NCBI RefSeq assembly: GCF_005937885.2
Contig: NZ_CP042176.1
Span: 2,847,501 to 2,911,500 of the forward strand
Source of the DNA: Bradyrhizobium sp. KBS0727
Lineage (GTDB): Bacteria > Pseudomonadota > Alphaproteobacteria > Rhizobiales > Xanthobacteraceae
DNA length: 64,000 nt
Reading direction: 5' to 3'
Below the pieces are notes generated by a model, which was not told where the DNA came from, did not search any database, and worked only from the letters and a program-made list of their open reading frames with translations. Both the position numbers and the translations under genes were made by a program. Numbering within the stretch: the first letter of the stretch is position 1; each line of letters opens with the position of its first letter. Of the stretch, positions 34,682 through 43,213 are shown piece after piece.

Positions 34682-35311
34682 TTATCGCGGGCTTTGTCTT
34701 GTCGCACTGAGTGTTTCGCGTAACGTCGCAACCGTCGCATATTTTTGTTCCATATCGAACAGGTTGGCGTTGTGTGGGCCAATCGCGCGATCTCCGACGC
34801 AATCGGACACGACAAGTGGGCGAAACCCGAGCGACATGGCGTCGACAACGCTGGCGCGCACGCAGCCGCTGGTGACGGCCCCCGCCACAACCAGCGTCTG
34901 CACGCCGCGCTGCGTCAGCCAGGATCCAAGGCCAGTGCCGAAGAAGGCCGACGGCACCTGCTTGCGCACCACCAGTTCGCCGGGCACGGGTGCAAGGTCG
35001 GGTACGATGGCGCTGGCCGGCGCATTCTCCTTCAGCGTCAGCATGCCCGGGACCTTGAGCGAAAAGATATTATGATCCGCACCATCGTCGGCGAAAACGA
35101 TGCGTGTATGGGCAATCGTCCATTGTTGCTGCCGCGCATGCGCCAGCAATCCCTTCGTGGTCTCAATCGCCGCGGCAATATTGCCGCCGCCGAAGATGGC
35201 GGGATCGGCAAACCCGTTGACAAAATCGACGATCAGCAGTCCGTATGGCGGGCACACATCGAGCGCCATGCCAAACCCCTGCCGCTGATAAGTCTCGGCC
35301 TCCTTATGCAC
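34682..35311 (-). CDS. nicF: Maleamate amidohydrolase (NicF/PicF type)
   Basis: This 209-residue isochorismatase-fold amidase hydrolyses maleamate to maleate and ammonia. The family N-terminus TYQRQGFG is kept only if the GTG at 35311 is the start, which overlaps the nicX stop by eight bases. The catalytic triad is visible: Asp in LLIVDFVNGFADP, Lys in VVRKQVPSAFFGTGL and nucleophile Cys in AVTSGCVRASVVDAM. It is the last gene of the minus-strand operon and follows NicX and NicD, the steps that make its substrate. Confidence 0.85.
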   Translation of the reverse strand: MHKEAETYQRQGFGMALDVCPPYGLLIVDFVNGFADPAIFGGGNIAAAIETTKGLLAHARQQQWTIAHTRIVFADDGADHNIFSLKVPGMLTLKENAPASAIVPDLAPVPGELVVRKQVPSAFFGTGLGSWLTQRGVQTLVVAGAVTSGCVRASVVDAMSLGFRPLVVSDCVGDRAIGPHNANLFDMEQKYATVATLRETLSATRQSPR

Positions 35312-36368
35312 GGCGCACGACCGGCTTGGGGCCGTAGCCGTCGAGCACCTTGCCGCGTCGGACCATTTCGACGCCGTCGAGCGCGACCGTGCAATTGCGC
35401 ATCGGAATGTCGATGTGACAGGCTGTGGTCCGGCTGCCGCCGGCTTCGTTGTTGGGCCCGAACGAGAACAGAAAGTTGCCTTCGAACGCACGCGGGTCCA
35501 TGCCGATGGTGGCCTCGCGATCATACATCGCCATGGTCGACCAGTGGGCGCGCGGCTGCAGACCCCAGCCGATATGCGACATGGCGTAGGCGTCCGGATC
35601 GTTGTAGGTGGCCATGTATTCCGAAAGGATTTCCGCATCGAGACCGCCTTCAATGCTGGTGCAGAAGCCCTTTTCGATTTTGAAATGCACGCGGTCCTGA
35701 ACGTAGGATTTCATCGGCAGCAGGATATCGCCGCGCTCGAGAACGATCTTGCCTTCCGCTTCGCCTTCATTGGCCCAGGTCAGCGCAAAGCCGCTCGGCC
35801 AATGGTCCCAGCGGCCAGGCTCGTCGACAAATCCATATTCGCTGATCGCCGGAAACTGTCCGAGCGAGAAGCGCACGTCGGTGCCGGCCTCGGACGTGAC
35901 ATGCATTTCCTTCGCCTTGCCGATCTTCTCGGCCGCAGCCATGACGCGCGTCTTGTCGTCCATGGTGGGAACCATGCGTGCCAGCACTTCCGGCGGCTCG
36001 ACCGCGAGCAGGATTTTGGTGCCGGACGACAGAATCTCATGCTGCTCGGGCGAGAACAGCAGCGTCATCAGATCGAGCACGAGATCGCTGGCCTTGAGCG
36101 CGGCAATGGCGGCGTGATTTCCGGTGAGCGGCGTGGTGCCGAGATAGGCGAGGGCGTCGCGGCTGATCGCCTTTTCGCCATTGACCGGAGGAAGGTCGAG
36201 ACGGTTGACGATCGCGCCCATGTCGGTGGCGGCCAGAATGGCGCACGACAGGGTTTGCGGATGCGTCGACGCGCTGGTCAGCACGGTGACGAACTGGCCG
36301 CGCTGCAGTTTCGACAGGGAGAGAACCTGTTTCCAGGCTTGGATGAGATCGTAATCGCTGACAGCCAT
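35304..36368 (-). CDS. nicX: 2,5-dihydroxypyridine 5,6-dioxygenase (NicX/PicD type)
   Basis: This 354-residue Fe(II) extradiol-like ring-cleaving enzyme opens 2,5-dihydroxypyridine to N-formylmaleamate. It follows NicX closely from end to end: LSLSKLQRGQFVTVLTS, LLAVEPPEVLARMVPTMDD, EYGFVDEPGRWDHWPSGF, SHIGWGLQPRAHWS, GNFLFSFGPNNEAGGSR and CHIDIPMRNC. The iron ligands are expected in the last blocks (His of SHIGWG, His and Asp of HIDIP). ATG 36368 has AAGGAGA eight bases upstream. This is the marker enzyme that fixes the pathway as pyridine-ring catabolism. Confidence 0.94.
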   Translation of the reverse strand: MAVSDYDLIQAWKQVLSLSKLQRGQFVTVLTSASTHPQTLSCAILAATDMGAIVNRLDLPPVNGEKAISRDALAYLGTTPLTGNHAAIAALKASDLVLDLMTLLFSPEQHEILSSGTKILLAVEPPEVLARMVPTMDDKTRVMAAAEKIGKAKEMHVTSEAGTDVRFSLGQFPAISEYGFVDEPGRWDHWPSGFALTWANEGEAEGKIVLERGDILLPMKSYVQDRVHFKIEKGFCTSIEGGLDAEILSEYMATYNDPDAYAMSHIGWGLQPRAHWSTMAMYDREATIGMDPRAFEGNFLFSFGPNNEAGGSRTTACHIDIPMRNCTVALDGVEMVRRGKVLDGYGPKPVVRRA

Positions 36369-36393
36369 TGTCGTCTCCTTTTGAAAAACTGCG

Positions 36394-37209
36394 TTAATCG
36401 ACCCGCGCGCCGAGGAACGCCTCGAACGCACGATAGAAGCCAGGCTCATTGTCCCAGGGGATCATGTGGCCGGCGTCCGGAACGCGCTCGACCTCGATGC
36501 CGGGGCGCAGCGTTGTGATCTCGACGACATCGGCGTCAGTGACCACATCGCCGCGCGCGGCCAGAATCAGGCGCGCCGGGATGGCCACATGCGGTAGGTC
36601 GCCGTGAATATCGTCGGTGTGAAACCCTTCGAAGCTTTCCAGCACCGCGCGCTCATCGCAAGTGTGCAGCCATTCCGCCCGCAGGCGCAGTTGCTCGTCC
36701 GTCCAGGTCGGACAGAAGCCGCGCATGGCATCGATGCTGGCGCCGTTGCGCGCCGCGGCCATCGAGTCGACATACCATGCGAGATTTGCGGGATAGGGGC
36801 GTCGTCCCGGACCCGACACCGGCGGGTCGATCAGAACGAGGCGCGTCAGTCCGGCAGGATGGCTGCGTGCGGCGCGGATGGCGATGCGCGCGCCCATGGA
36901 ATGCCCGACAATGGCATAGGTCGACAGGCTGAGCGCTTCCGCAAACGCGATGACATCCTTGGCCTGCGCATCAAGACTGTAATCGAGGTCAGTGGAGGCC
37001 TCCGACAGGCCGCGCCCACGGACATCGAGAATATACACATCGAAAGCGTGTCCGAGTTGCTCGCCGACAAAGCCCCAGGTGATCGCCGGGCTTGTGATGC
37101 CGGGCAGAAGAATGATCGGATCGCGATCCGTGCGGGCGCCGCCGTAACGCAAATAGTGCTGGCGTACTCCGTTGGCGTGGACGTTCGCGCCATGCAGAAA
37201 ATTGCTCAT
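36394..37209 (-). CDS. nicD: N-formylmaleamate deformylase (NicD/PicE type)
   Basis: This 271-residue alpha/beta hydrolase removes formate from N-formylmaleamate. It has the oxyanion region ILLPGITSPAITWGFVGEQL, nucleophile elbow VGHSMGARIAIRAA and the catalytic histidine in VPDAGHMIPWDNEPGF, with an acid expected near GDVVTDADVVEI. The N-terminal NGVRQHYLRYGG matches NicD. ATG 37209 with CGGAGA upstream is chosen; a longer reading to 37281 lacks a site. The formate released could feed the formate dehydrogenase at 7.5 kb. Confidence 0.88.
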   Translation of the reverse strand: MSNFLHGANVHANGVRQHYLRYGGARTDRDPIILLPGITSPAITWGFVGEQLGHAFDVYILDVRGRGLSEASTDLDYSLDAQAKDVIAFAEALSLSTYAIVGHSMGARIAIRAARSHPAGLTRLVLIDPPVSGPGRRPYPANLAWYVDSMAAARNGASIDAMRGFCPTWTDEQLRLRAEWLHTCDERAVLESFEGFHTDDIHGDLPHVAIPARLILAARGDVVTDADVVEITTLRPGIEVERVPDAGHMIPWDNEPGFYRAFEAFLGARVD

Positions 37210-37249
37210 GATGGTCTCCGTAACCAACCGACGACGCGTCTGGTGTGGC

Positions 37250-38002
37250 TCAATAAGCCCCGGACAACAGTGCGCCCGCACCGGGTACGACCGGCTCGAG
37301 CTTCAGCGCTTTCAGCATGGCGTAAGTGGTCGCGATCGCTGCGGTGACGACGGGCTTGCCCGTGATCGCTTCGACCTTCGGCACAGCCGCCAGCGACGGC
37401 ATCTGCACACAGGCGGACAGCACGACGGCGTCCACATCGCGGGTGTTCATTTCGGCGACGATGGCCGGGAGCCGCGCGGGATCATGACGGCCGACTTCGA
37501 GGTTGTCGGGAATTTCCAGCGCGCGCCACTCCGCCACGTCGTAACCTTCGTTGCGGATGTAATCGACCACCATTTCGGTCAACGGCTTCATGTAAGGCGC
37601 AACAAGGCAGATCCGCTTGGCGCCGATCACCTTGAGCGCGTCGACCAGCGCGCCCGCGCTGGTGACGACGGGCGCCTCGGCCGCGTTGTCCCTGGTGCGC
37701 GCGCGCAGACGGGTCTCGGAGGCGCGGTGATAGCCGTGCCCCATCGACATGATGGCGACGAGGCAGGCGTAACCCAGCACATCGACCCGGGCATCGCTGA
37801 GCTCCAGCGCGCAGCGGTCGGATTCGGCGTCCATCGCCGCCAGTTCGTCCTTCTTCACGGTTTTCATGCGCATGCGGCTGGAATGGAACGTGAAGCGCTC
37901 AGGCCGAATCAACTGGCGCGCCGTCAGCATCGCCGGAATTTCCGTTTCCATCGTCGTGTTGGAGCTCGGGACGATCTGTCCGATACGATATGGCTTTTGC
38001 AT
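37250..38002 (-). CDS. nicE: Maleate cis-trans isomerase (NicE/PicG type)
   Basis: The 250-residue Asp/Glu racemase-fold isomerase converts maleate to fumarate for the TCA cycle. Both active cysteines are present: GYACLVAIMSMG and LSACVQMPSL. The substrate-loop PSSNTTMETEIPAML and the RMRMK segment are typical of maleate isomerases. Start ATG 38002 is used; another ATG lies immediately upstream at 38005. It is cotranscribed with the decarboxylase-like gene 15 bases upstream. Confidence 0.9.
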   Translation of the reverse strand: MQKPYRIGQIVPSSNTTMETEIPAMLTARQLIRPERFTFHSSRMRMKTVKKDELAAMDAESDRCALELSDARVDVLGYACLVAIMSMGHGYHRASETRLRARTRDNAAEAPVVTSAGALVDALKVIGAKRICLVAPYMKPLTEMVVDYIRNEGYDVAEWRALEIPDNLEVGRHDPARLPAIVAEMNTRDVDAVVLSACVQMPSLAAVPKVEAITGKPVVTAAIATTYAMLKALKLEPVVPGAGALLSGAY

Positions 38003-38016
38003 CATCTCTCTCGCAA

Positions 38017-38991
38017 TCAGTGATGGTTGATCTTCAGCAGGCGCGCGGCGTTGCCGGAACAAACCAGCTGCCGGACCGCGTCGGAAAGCGGTGCCGTTTC
38101 GATAAAGTCCGCGGCGATTGCGCTGGATTCATAGGGGTAATCGACCGAGAACATGACAGCCTGTTCACCCATCTCGGCGAGCGAGCAGGCCAGCGCCGCA
38201 TGCGAGCAAACGCCCGACGTGGTGATGACGACATTGCGGCCGAAATATTCGGACGGCCGCAACTGCAAGGACACGCCTTGCGAGTAGACGGCAAAGCGGC
38301 TGTCGAACCGCCACAGCAACATCGGCAGCCCTTCGCCCATATGGCCGAGGATAATCTTGAGCCTGGGAAAGCGGTCGAACACGCCGCTGAACAACAGACG
38401 CAGCGCGTGTGAGGCGGTTTCCACGCCCCAGCCCCAGACTGCACCAGCCAATTCCGGACGGTCGGCGTAGGCGAGCGGGACCTGAAAGTGATCGATGGGG
38501 TGGAGATACAGCGGGACGTCGAGGTCCTGCATCGCCTCCCAAAAGGCGTCGTAGGCGGGGAGATCATAATAGGTGCCGTGGGTATGACCGTTCACCAGCG
38601 CGCCCTTGAAGCCGAGGGTTTTGACGGTGCGCTCGAGTTCGCGCGCCGCCACCTTCGGATCGTGCATGGCCAGCGAGGCGAACCCCGCAAGCCGCTTGGG
38701 ATTGCGCGCGATCTGGCCGGCGAGATAGTCGTTGGCATTGATCGCCCGGCTAGCGGCAAGTGCCGCGTCGGTCTCACCCTGGACGCTCGGACCGGTTGGC
38801 GACAGCACGGAAATATCGATGCCGGCGCGATCCATGTCCGCGATGCGGATTTCGTGGAAGTCGTCAAGCTTCGCGGCCAGTTCTGCCTGCGCGGCATCGC
38901 CCATCAATCGCGTGAACGCTTTTGAATAACTCTGAAACCCCGGCGCCATGAAATGCTCCTCAAGCGCTATTTTTCGAATACGGTCGGCCAA
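38017..38991 (-). CDS. picC: Amidohydrolase-family decarboxylase, probable 3,6-dihydroxypicolinate decarboxylase (PicC type)
   Basis: This 324-residue ACMSD-superfamily enzyme has the first metal motif ALEEHF, which requires the TTG start at 38991 (GGAG eight bases upstream). Further metal or active-site residues are in LYLHPIDHFQVPL, IILGHMGEGLPMLLW and FSVDYPYESS. The superfamily includes non-oxidative decarboxylases of hydroxylated aromatic acids. In the picolinate pathway an enzyme of this family (PicC) turns 3,6-dihydroxypicolinate into 2,5-dihydroxypyridine, the NicX substrate. Its place at the head of the nicE-nicD-nicX-nicF run supports that role; gamma-resorcylate-like decarboxylases are an alternative. 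Confidence 0.72.
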   Translation of the reverse strand: MADRIRKIALEEHFMAPGFQSYSKAFTRLMGDAAQAELAAKLDDFHEIRIADMDRAGIDISVLSPTGPSVQGETDAALAASRAINANDYLAGQIARNPKRLAGFASLAMHDPKVAARELERTVKTLGFKGALVNGHTHGTYYDLPAYDAFWEAMQDLDVPLYLHPIDHFQVPLAYADRPELAGAVWGWGVETASHALRLLFSGVFDRFPRLKIILGHMGEGLPMLLWRFDSRFAVYSQGVSLQLRPSEYFGRNVVITTSGVCSHAALACSLAEMGEQAVMFSVDYPYESSAIAADFIETAPLSDAVRQLVCSGNAARLLKINHH

Positions 38992-39116
38992 TGTGTGTGC
39001 TCCAAGTGCGGTTTGATCAGATGTCGGCCGGCCTCGAACAGAACAGGGACCATCTGCCTGCTGTGACCCGTTTCGGCTCCCAAACGACGTCAGGTTTGTC
39101 GGATGGAGGGTTCGCG

Positions 39117-40319
39117 CTATTTCTTGACGAGAGGGCAGGTGCTGTCGGCGAGTGGCCGGAAGGCGACATCGGCGGGCACGGTGGCGAGCACTTTGTAGTA
39201 GTCCCACGGCGCCTTTGATTCAGACGGCTTCTTCACCTGAACGAGATACATGTCGTGGACCATCCGTCCGTCGGCGCGAACCGTGCCTGCTTGCGTGAAG
39301 GCGTCGTGCACCGGCAGCTCACGCATTTTCGCGGCGACGGCGTCCGCGTTGTCCGTTCCCGCGGCCGCGATTGCCTTCAGGTAATGCAGCACTCCGGAAT
39401 ACACGCCAGCCTGCGCCATGGTCGGCATCGCCTTGCGGCGCTCGTAGAATTTCTTGGCGAAGGCCCGGGTGTCGTCGTTGAGATCCCAGTAATATCCGGT
39501 GATAAAGGTCAGTCCCTGCGCGACCGACAGACCAAGCGCATGAACGTCGGTGATGAAGGTGACCGGAGCGACGAGCGTCTGGCCGCCCTGACCGATCCCG
39601 AACTCGCCGGCCTGTTTGACGGCGTTGATGACGTCGCCACCAGCGCTCGCCAGAGCTATGACTTTGGCCTTGGAGGCCTGTGCGGTAAGAAGAAAGGAGG
39701 AAAAGTCCGCGGTATTGAGCGGGTGACGCGCAGAGCCGACCATTTTGCCACCGGCCGCGGTCAACGCTTTCGAGGCTTCGTTTTCCAGGGAGATGCCGAA
39801 AGCGTAATCGACTGTCAGAAAATACCAGGAGTCGAAGCCGTTTTTGACCATTGCCTGCGCCAGGCCGGCGGAGTTCGAATAGTTGTCGTAAGTCCATTGA
39901 AAGCCGGTCGGAGAGCAGGCCTTGCCGGTTAGATCGGTCGAGCCCGCCGTTGAAAAGATCGCGACCTTCTTCTTTTCTCGGGCCACTTCCTGCACCGCCA
40001 AGGCGACACCCGAATTTGGAAAGTCGATCACCATGTCGACATTGTCGACATCGAACCATCTCCGCGCGAGCTGGGAGCCGATATCGGGTTTGTTCTGGTG
40101 ATCGCCGGACATGATCTTGATCGGCTTGCCAAGAACCTTCGGTCCGAATTCGTCAACCGCGATCTGTGCGGCCACGACGGAGCCCTGGCCGCCAAGATCG
40201 GCATAGACGCCGCTGAGGTCGTTGATGACGCCGACTGTGATCGCATCAGGACCCGCAAGGGCAGCGCTGGCCATCGGGATGGTGAGCAGAGGAAGCATCC
40301 AGGATGTGAATTTACGCAT
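39117..40319 (-). CDS. Branched-chain amino acid-type ABC substrate-binding protein (LivK-like)
   Basis: This 400-residue type I periplasmic binding protein has a signal peptide (MRKFTSWMLPLLTIPMASAA, cleavage near ALAG). The mature part starts ITVGVINDLSGVYADLGGQG and contains AREKKKVAIFSTAGSTDLTG and FLTVDYAFGISLENEASKAL, the standard Leu/Ile/Val/aromatic-acid receptor layout. No LivHMGF permease or ATPase genes accompany it, so it must use a transporter elsewhere or act as a sensor. It heads the minus-strand operon, divergent from the MarR gene, and presumably binds a pyridine carboxylate or related aromatic acid. Confidence 0.85.
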   Translation of the reverse strand: MRKFTSWMLPLLTIPMASAALAGPDAITVGVINDLSGVYADLGGQGSVVAAQIAVDEFGPKVLGKPIKIMSGDHQNKPDIGSQLARRWFDVDNVDMVIDFPNSGVALAVQEVAREKKKVAIFSTAGSTDLTGKACSPTGFQWTYDNYSNSAGLAQAMVKNGFDSWYFLTVDYAFGISLENEASKALTAAGGKMVGSARHPLNTADFSSFLLTAQASKAKVIALASAGGDVINAVKQAGEFGIGQGGQTLVAPVTFITDVHALGLSVAQGLTFITGYYWDLNDDTRAFAKKFYERRKAMPTMAQAGVYSGVLHYLKAIAAAGTDNADAVAAKMRELPVHDAFTQAGTVRADGRMVHDMYLVQVKKPSESKAPWDYYKVLATVPADVAFRPLADSTCPLVKK

Positions 40320-40352
40320 ACCGACCTCGCTTTTGGAACAGATGTCATTCTC

Positions 40353-40372
40353 AAAATAGGATGTATACTGAG
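40353..40372. promoter_or_regulatory. Candidate MarR (PicR-like) operator 1
   Basis: AAAATAGGATGTATACTGAG lies in the divergent gap between the LivK-like and MarR genes. Its first 19 bases recur in inverse orientation at 41211-41229 with a single mismatch, upstream of the ABC operon. The position at both promoters flanking the regulator suggests a shared operator. Confidence 0.5.
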
Positions 40373-40439
40373 TTTATAAATTTGTTTCGGTCGTCCGTCA
40401 ATCCGGGCTGTACTGATTTTTGGACGAGAGGTTGAGGGC

Positions 40440-41027
40440 GTGGTCAGTTCGTTTTATAAATATGCCATGAGCGAAATCGAGGAGCTGGCGCAGGCTGGGG
40501 CGGACGACGCGGGTCGCCACGGACAGTTGCCGCTGTGGTCGCGGGTGGGCTATCTGATCCGCCGCCTGCACCAGATTCACTCGGCCATTTTCGTGGAAGA
40601 ATGTCGCGAGTTCGGCATCACTCCGGTCCAGTATGGCCTGCTGACGGCCCTGCATTACTTCCCCGGCAGCGATCAGGTGAGCCTCGGCCGCGAGGTCGGG
40701 ATCGACCGCACCAACGTCGCGGATGTGCTTGAGCGGCTTTCGGAAAGAGGCCTGGTGCGGCGCGAGCGCAGCGCACACGATAAGCGCTCAAAAATAGCCT
40801 TTCTCACGCCCGCCGGCGAAACCATCCTCGAGCAGGGCCGGGCCAGCATGATGCGTGCGCAGGACCGCATCCTGGCCCCGCTGGCGCCGCCGTTTCGCCC
40901 GGCATTTCTAGCGGTGCTGACCCAGTTGATCGACGGAAACAGCCAGTCCGTTCCCTCGGAGTCGGGGTTCGATGTCGAGCGTCGGCGGCGAAAAAGGTCG
41001 CACGCCCCGGGCGACGCCGAAGACTGA
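40440..41027 (+). CDS. MarR-family regulator of the pyridine module (NicR/PicR-like)
   Basis: This 195-residue winged-helix regulator has the dimerisation helix RVGYLIRRLHQIHSAIFVEE, recognition region TPVQYGLLTALHYFPGSDQ with VSLGREVGIDRTNVADVLER, and wing SERGLVRRERSAHDKRSKIA. MarR proteins repress nicotinate (NicR) and picolinate (PicR) clusters and are released by a pathway hydroxy-acid. GTG 40440 is taken as the start with GAGG just upstream; ATG 40467 is possible but has no ribosome site. It sits between the catabolic operon and the transporter/oxygenase operon, the expected place for a local repressor. Confidence 0.85.
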   Translation: MVSSFYKYAMSEIEELAQAGADDAGRHGQLPLWSRVGYLIRRLHQIHSAIFVEECREFGITPVQYGLLTALHYFPGSDQVSLGREVGIDRTNVADVLERLSERGLVRRERSAHDKRSKIAFLTPAGETILEQGRASMMRAQDRILAPLAPPFRPAFLAVLTQLIDGNSQSVPSESGFDVERRRRKRSHAPGDAED

Positions 41028-41210
41028 TCTCCATCCGCCGCAGCGGTCGTTTATCCTGTCGGTTCCGTCCGCTCGATCGGCCGGGCATTGGCGCGCGCCA
41101 AGTTCTCCGGGTCTTCATTTCCATAGACTGGCTTCGGGCGGGTTAGGCGGCTGGCCGCATAAACCGCAGTCACATGCCTATTGATTTTTAGAAATTTGCG
41201 CGATAATTAG

Positions 41211-41229
41211 TCAGTATATATCCTATTTT
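41211..41229. promoter_or_regulatory. Candidate MarR (PicR-like) operator 2
   Basis: TCAGTATATATCCTATTTT is the inverse of the 40353 site with one mismatch. It lies about 65-80 bases upstream of the ABC binding-protein start, in an AT-rich promoter region. Confidence 0.5.
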
Positions 41230-41292
41230 TCTTGAAGCCTTCAGAAATAAGAAGGTAGTCTACCCCCAATTATTCACGGACGGAGACCCCCC

Positions 41293-42312
41293 ATGCGAGC
41301 AAGCGCCACCTTTGTTCTCAGCGCACTGACGACGGTCGCTGCGATGATTTCCACCTTCGCGAACGCAGCCGAGACGCTGCGTGTGCGCCTTGACTGGACC
41401 CCCTGGGGTGACCAGGCGCCGTTTCACCTGGCCATGAAAAAGGGCTGGTTCGCCAAACACGGCCTCGATGTCCAGATCGAAGACGGCAACGGCTCGGTCT
41501 CGACCGTGCAGATCGTCGGCAATGGCGCCTATGATCTTGGCCATGCATCGCTCGCCACCATGGCGATCGCGCGCGCCAAAGGCTTGCCGGTCAAGGCGGT
41601 CGCGGGCTTTATCCGTCAGAACGACATCGGTCTGATGGTTGGCAAGGACAGCGGCATCAATTCTCCGAAGGATTTGCGGGGCAAGAAGCTCACCTTCACG
41701 GCCGGTTCGCTCGAAACTCCGTTTCTGGATCGCTTCATCGCCGCCGGCGGTTTGACGCGCGGCGAAGTGGAATTGACCAACGTCGACGCCGCCAACAAAG
41801 GCAGCCTTTATATGTCCGGCAGCGTCGATGGCGCGTTTTCGTCGGCGCCTTTCATGCAGCCGATCTTCGATCGCCAGCGCCCGACCAAGACCATCCGGTT
41901 CGCCGATTACGGCCTGGAGTTTCCAAGCTTCGGTCTGTTCACGACCGAGGCGACGATCGCCGCGAAACCAAATCAGATTCGCAGGTTTGCAAGCGTCGTC
42001 GCGGGCGCGTGGCAATACATACTGGATGGTCACGAGGCCGAAGGCGTTCAGGCCATCATCGATGCGCGTCCCCAGGCAAAATTGAACGCCGACGTTTTGC
42101 GCGAGCAGATCGAAATTCTGCGCGGCCTGGTTTCAACGCCGGCAACCGCCGGCAAGCCCATCGGCATCATGGCGGATGCCGATTGGGCCAAGGCGCTCGA
42201 CACCCTGCAGCAGGGCAAGTTGGTCGAGCGTGTCGAGGCGCCGGGCGCCTATTACACCAATAGTTTTATTGACGAAGCGCTGGTCAGGGAGATCGCACAT
42301 GGCGGCGAGTGA
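41293..42312 (+). CDS. NMT1/SsuA-type ABC substrate-binding protein
   Basis: The 339-residue periplasmic receptor has a signal peptide (cleavage near ANA-A). It starts ETLRVRLDWTPWGDQAPFHL, followed by KKGWFAKHGLDVQIEDGNGS and VGNGAYDLGHASLATMAIAR, the pattern of the NMT1/THI5-like and aromatic-sulfonate/nitrate receptors. GGAGACCCCCC precedes ATG 41293. It overlaps the ATPase gene and, with the permease, forms a NitT/TauT-type importer likely used for picolinate or another pyridine carboxylate. Confidence 0.85.
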   Translation: MRASATFVLSALTTVAAMISTFANAAETLRVRLDWTPWGDQAPFHLAMKKGWFAKHGLDVQIEDGNGSVSTVQIVGNGAYDLGHASLATMAIARAKGLPVKAVAGFIRQNDIGLMVGKDSGINSPKDLRGKKLTFTAGSLETPFLDRFIAAGGLTRGEVELTNVDAANKGSLYMSGSVDGAFSSAPFMQPIFDRQRPTKTIRFADYGLEFPSFGLFTTEATIAAKPNQIRRFASVVAGAWQYILDGHEAEGVQAIIDARPQAKLNADVLREQIEILRGLVSTPATAGKPIGIMADADWAKALDTLQQGKLVERVEAPGAYYTNSFIDEALVREIAHGGE

Positions 42313-43126
42313 GCAGCGTGTGTCGACACTGCCGTTCGTCCCCCATGCGGTGGCGCCGCGGGCGATGATTTCCGCACAGGGCGTGCAGAAGCGCTATGGC
42401 GGCGCCAACGGCCTGCTTGCGCTCGAAAGCGTCACGCTCGATATCGCCGAAGGCGAATTCGTCAGCCTGCTCGGCCCGAGCGGCTGCGGCAAAAGCACGT
42501 TTCTGCGGTGTCTGGCCGGACTGGAACGCCCTACCGGTGGTTCGTTGCTACTCGACGGTGCGCCGATCGATGGGCCGCCGGAAAAGCTCGGTATCGCCTT
42601 TCAGCGCGACGCACTGCTCGACTGGTTCTCGATTCTGGAGAACGCGTTGCTGCCGGCCGACTTCGGCGGCTACGACAAGAAGGTCTGCGAGCCGCGTGCG
42701 CGTGAACTGCTGGCGATGGTCGGGTTGAAGGATTTCGTCGATGTCTATCCCAGCGCCTTGTCGGGCGGAATGCGGCAGCGCGCTGCGATCTGCCGCTCGC
42801 TGCTACTGAAGCCACGTCTTTTGCTGATGGACGAGCCGTTCGGCGCGCTCGACGCCCTGACGCGCGACCAGTTGAATGTGGATCTGCACCACCTCTGGCA
42901 ACAGCAGCGCATGACCGTCGGCTTCGTGACGCATTCGATTTCGGAAGCCGTATTTCTGTCGACGCGTATCGTGGTTTTCAGTGGCCGCCCCGGCAAGATC
43001 GCCGAAGACATTCGCGTCGACCTTCCCGACGATCGCAAGCTCGCGGTGCGCGATACGCCGGATTTCATTCGCTACACCCATCACATTCGCGGCCTGTTCG
43101 AAAAAATGGGCCTGATTCATGACTGA
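42299..43126 (+). CDS. NitT/TauT-type ABC ATPase
   Basis: This 275-residue ATPase starts at ATG 42299, inside the end of the receptor gene (14-base overlap). Walker A is GPSGCGKST, the Q-loop IAFQRDALLDWFSILENAL, the signature LSGGMRQRAAICRSL, Walker B RLLLMDEPFGALDALTRDQL and the switch VTHSISEAVFLSTRI. The layout matches SsuB/TauB importers of organic acids and sulfonates. It is the only ATPase of the module. Confidence 0.88.
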   Translation: MAASEQRVSTLPFVPHAVAPRAMISAQGVQKRYGGANGLLALESVTLDIAEGEFVSLLGPSGCGKSTFLRCLAGLERPTGGSLLLDGAPIDGPPEKLGIAFQRDALLDWFSILENALLPADFGGYDKKVCEPRARELLAMVGLKDFVDVYPSALSGGMRQRAAICRSLLLKPRLLLMDEPFGALDALTRDQLNVDLHHLWQQQRMTVGFVTHSISEAVFLSTRIVVFSGRPGKIAEDIRVDLPDDRKLAVRDTPDFIRYTHHIRGLFEKMGLIHD

Positions 43127-43213
43127 GGCGGGCGCAAGGCCGTTTCGAACGGTGATCCTGGATTCCTGCGTTCTGCATCCACAGCAGCCGTCGTCTTGCG
43201 GCGAGGAGTTTAC

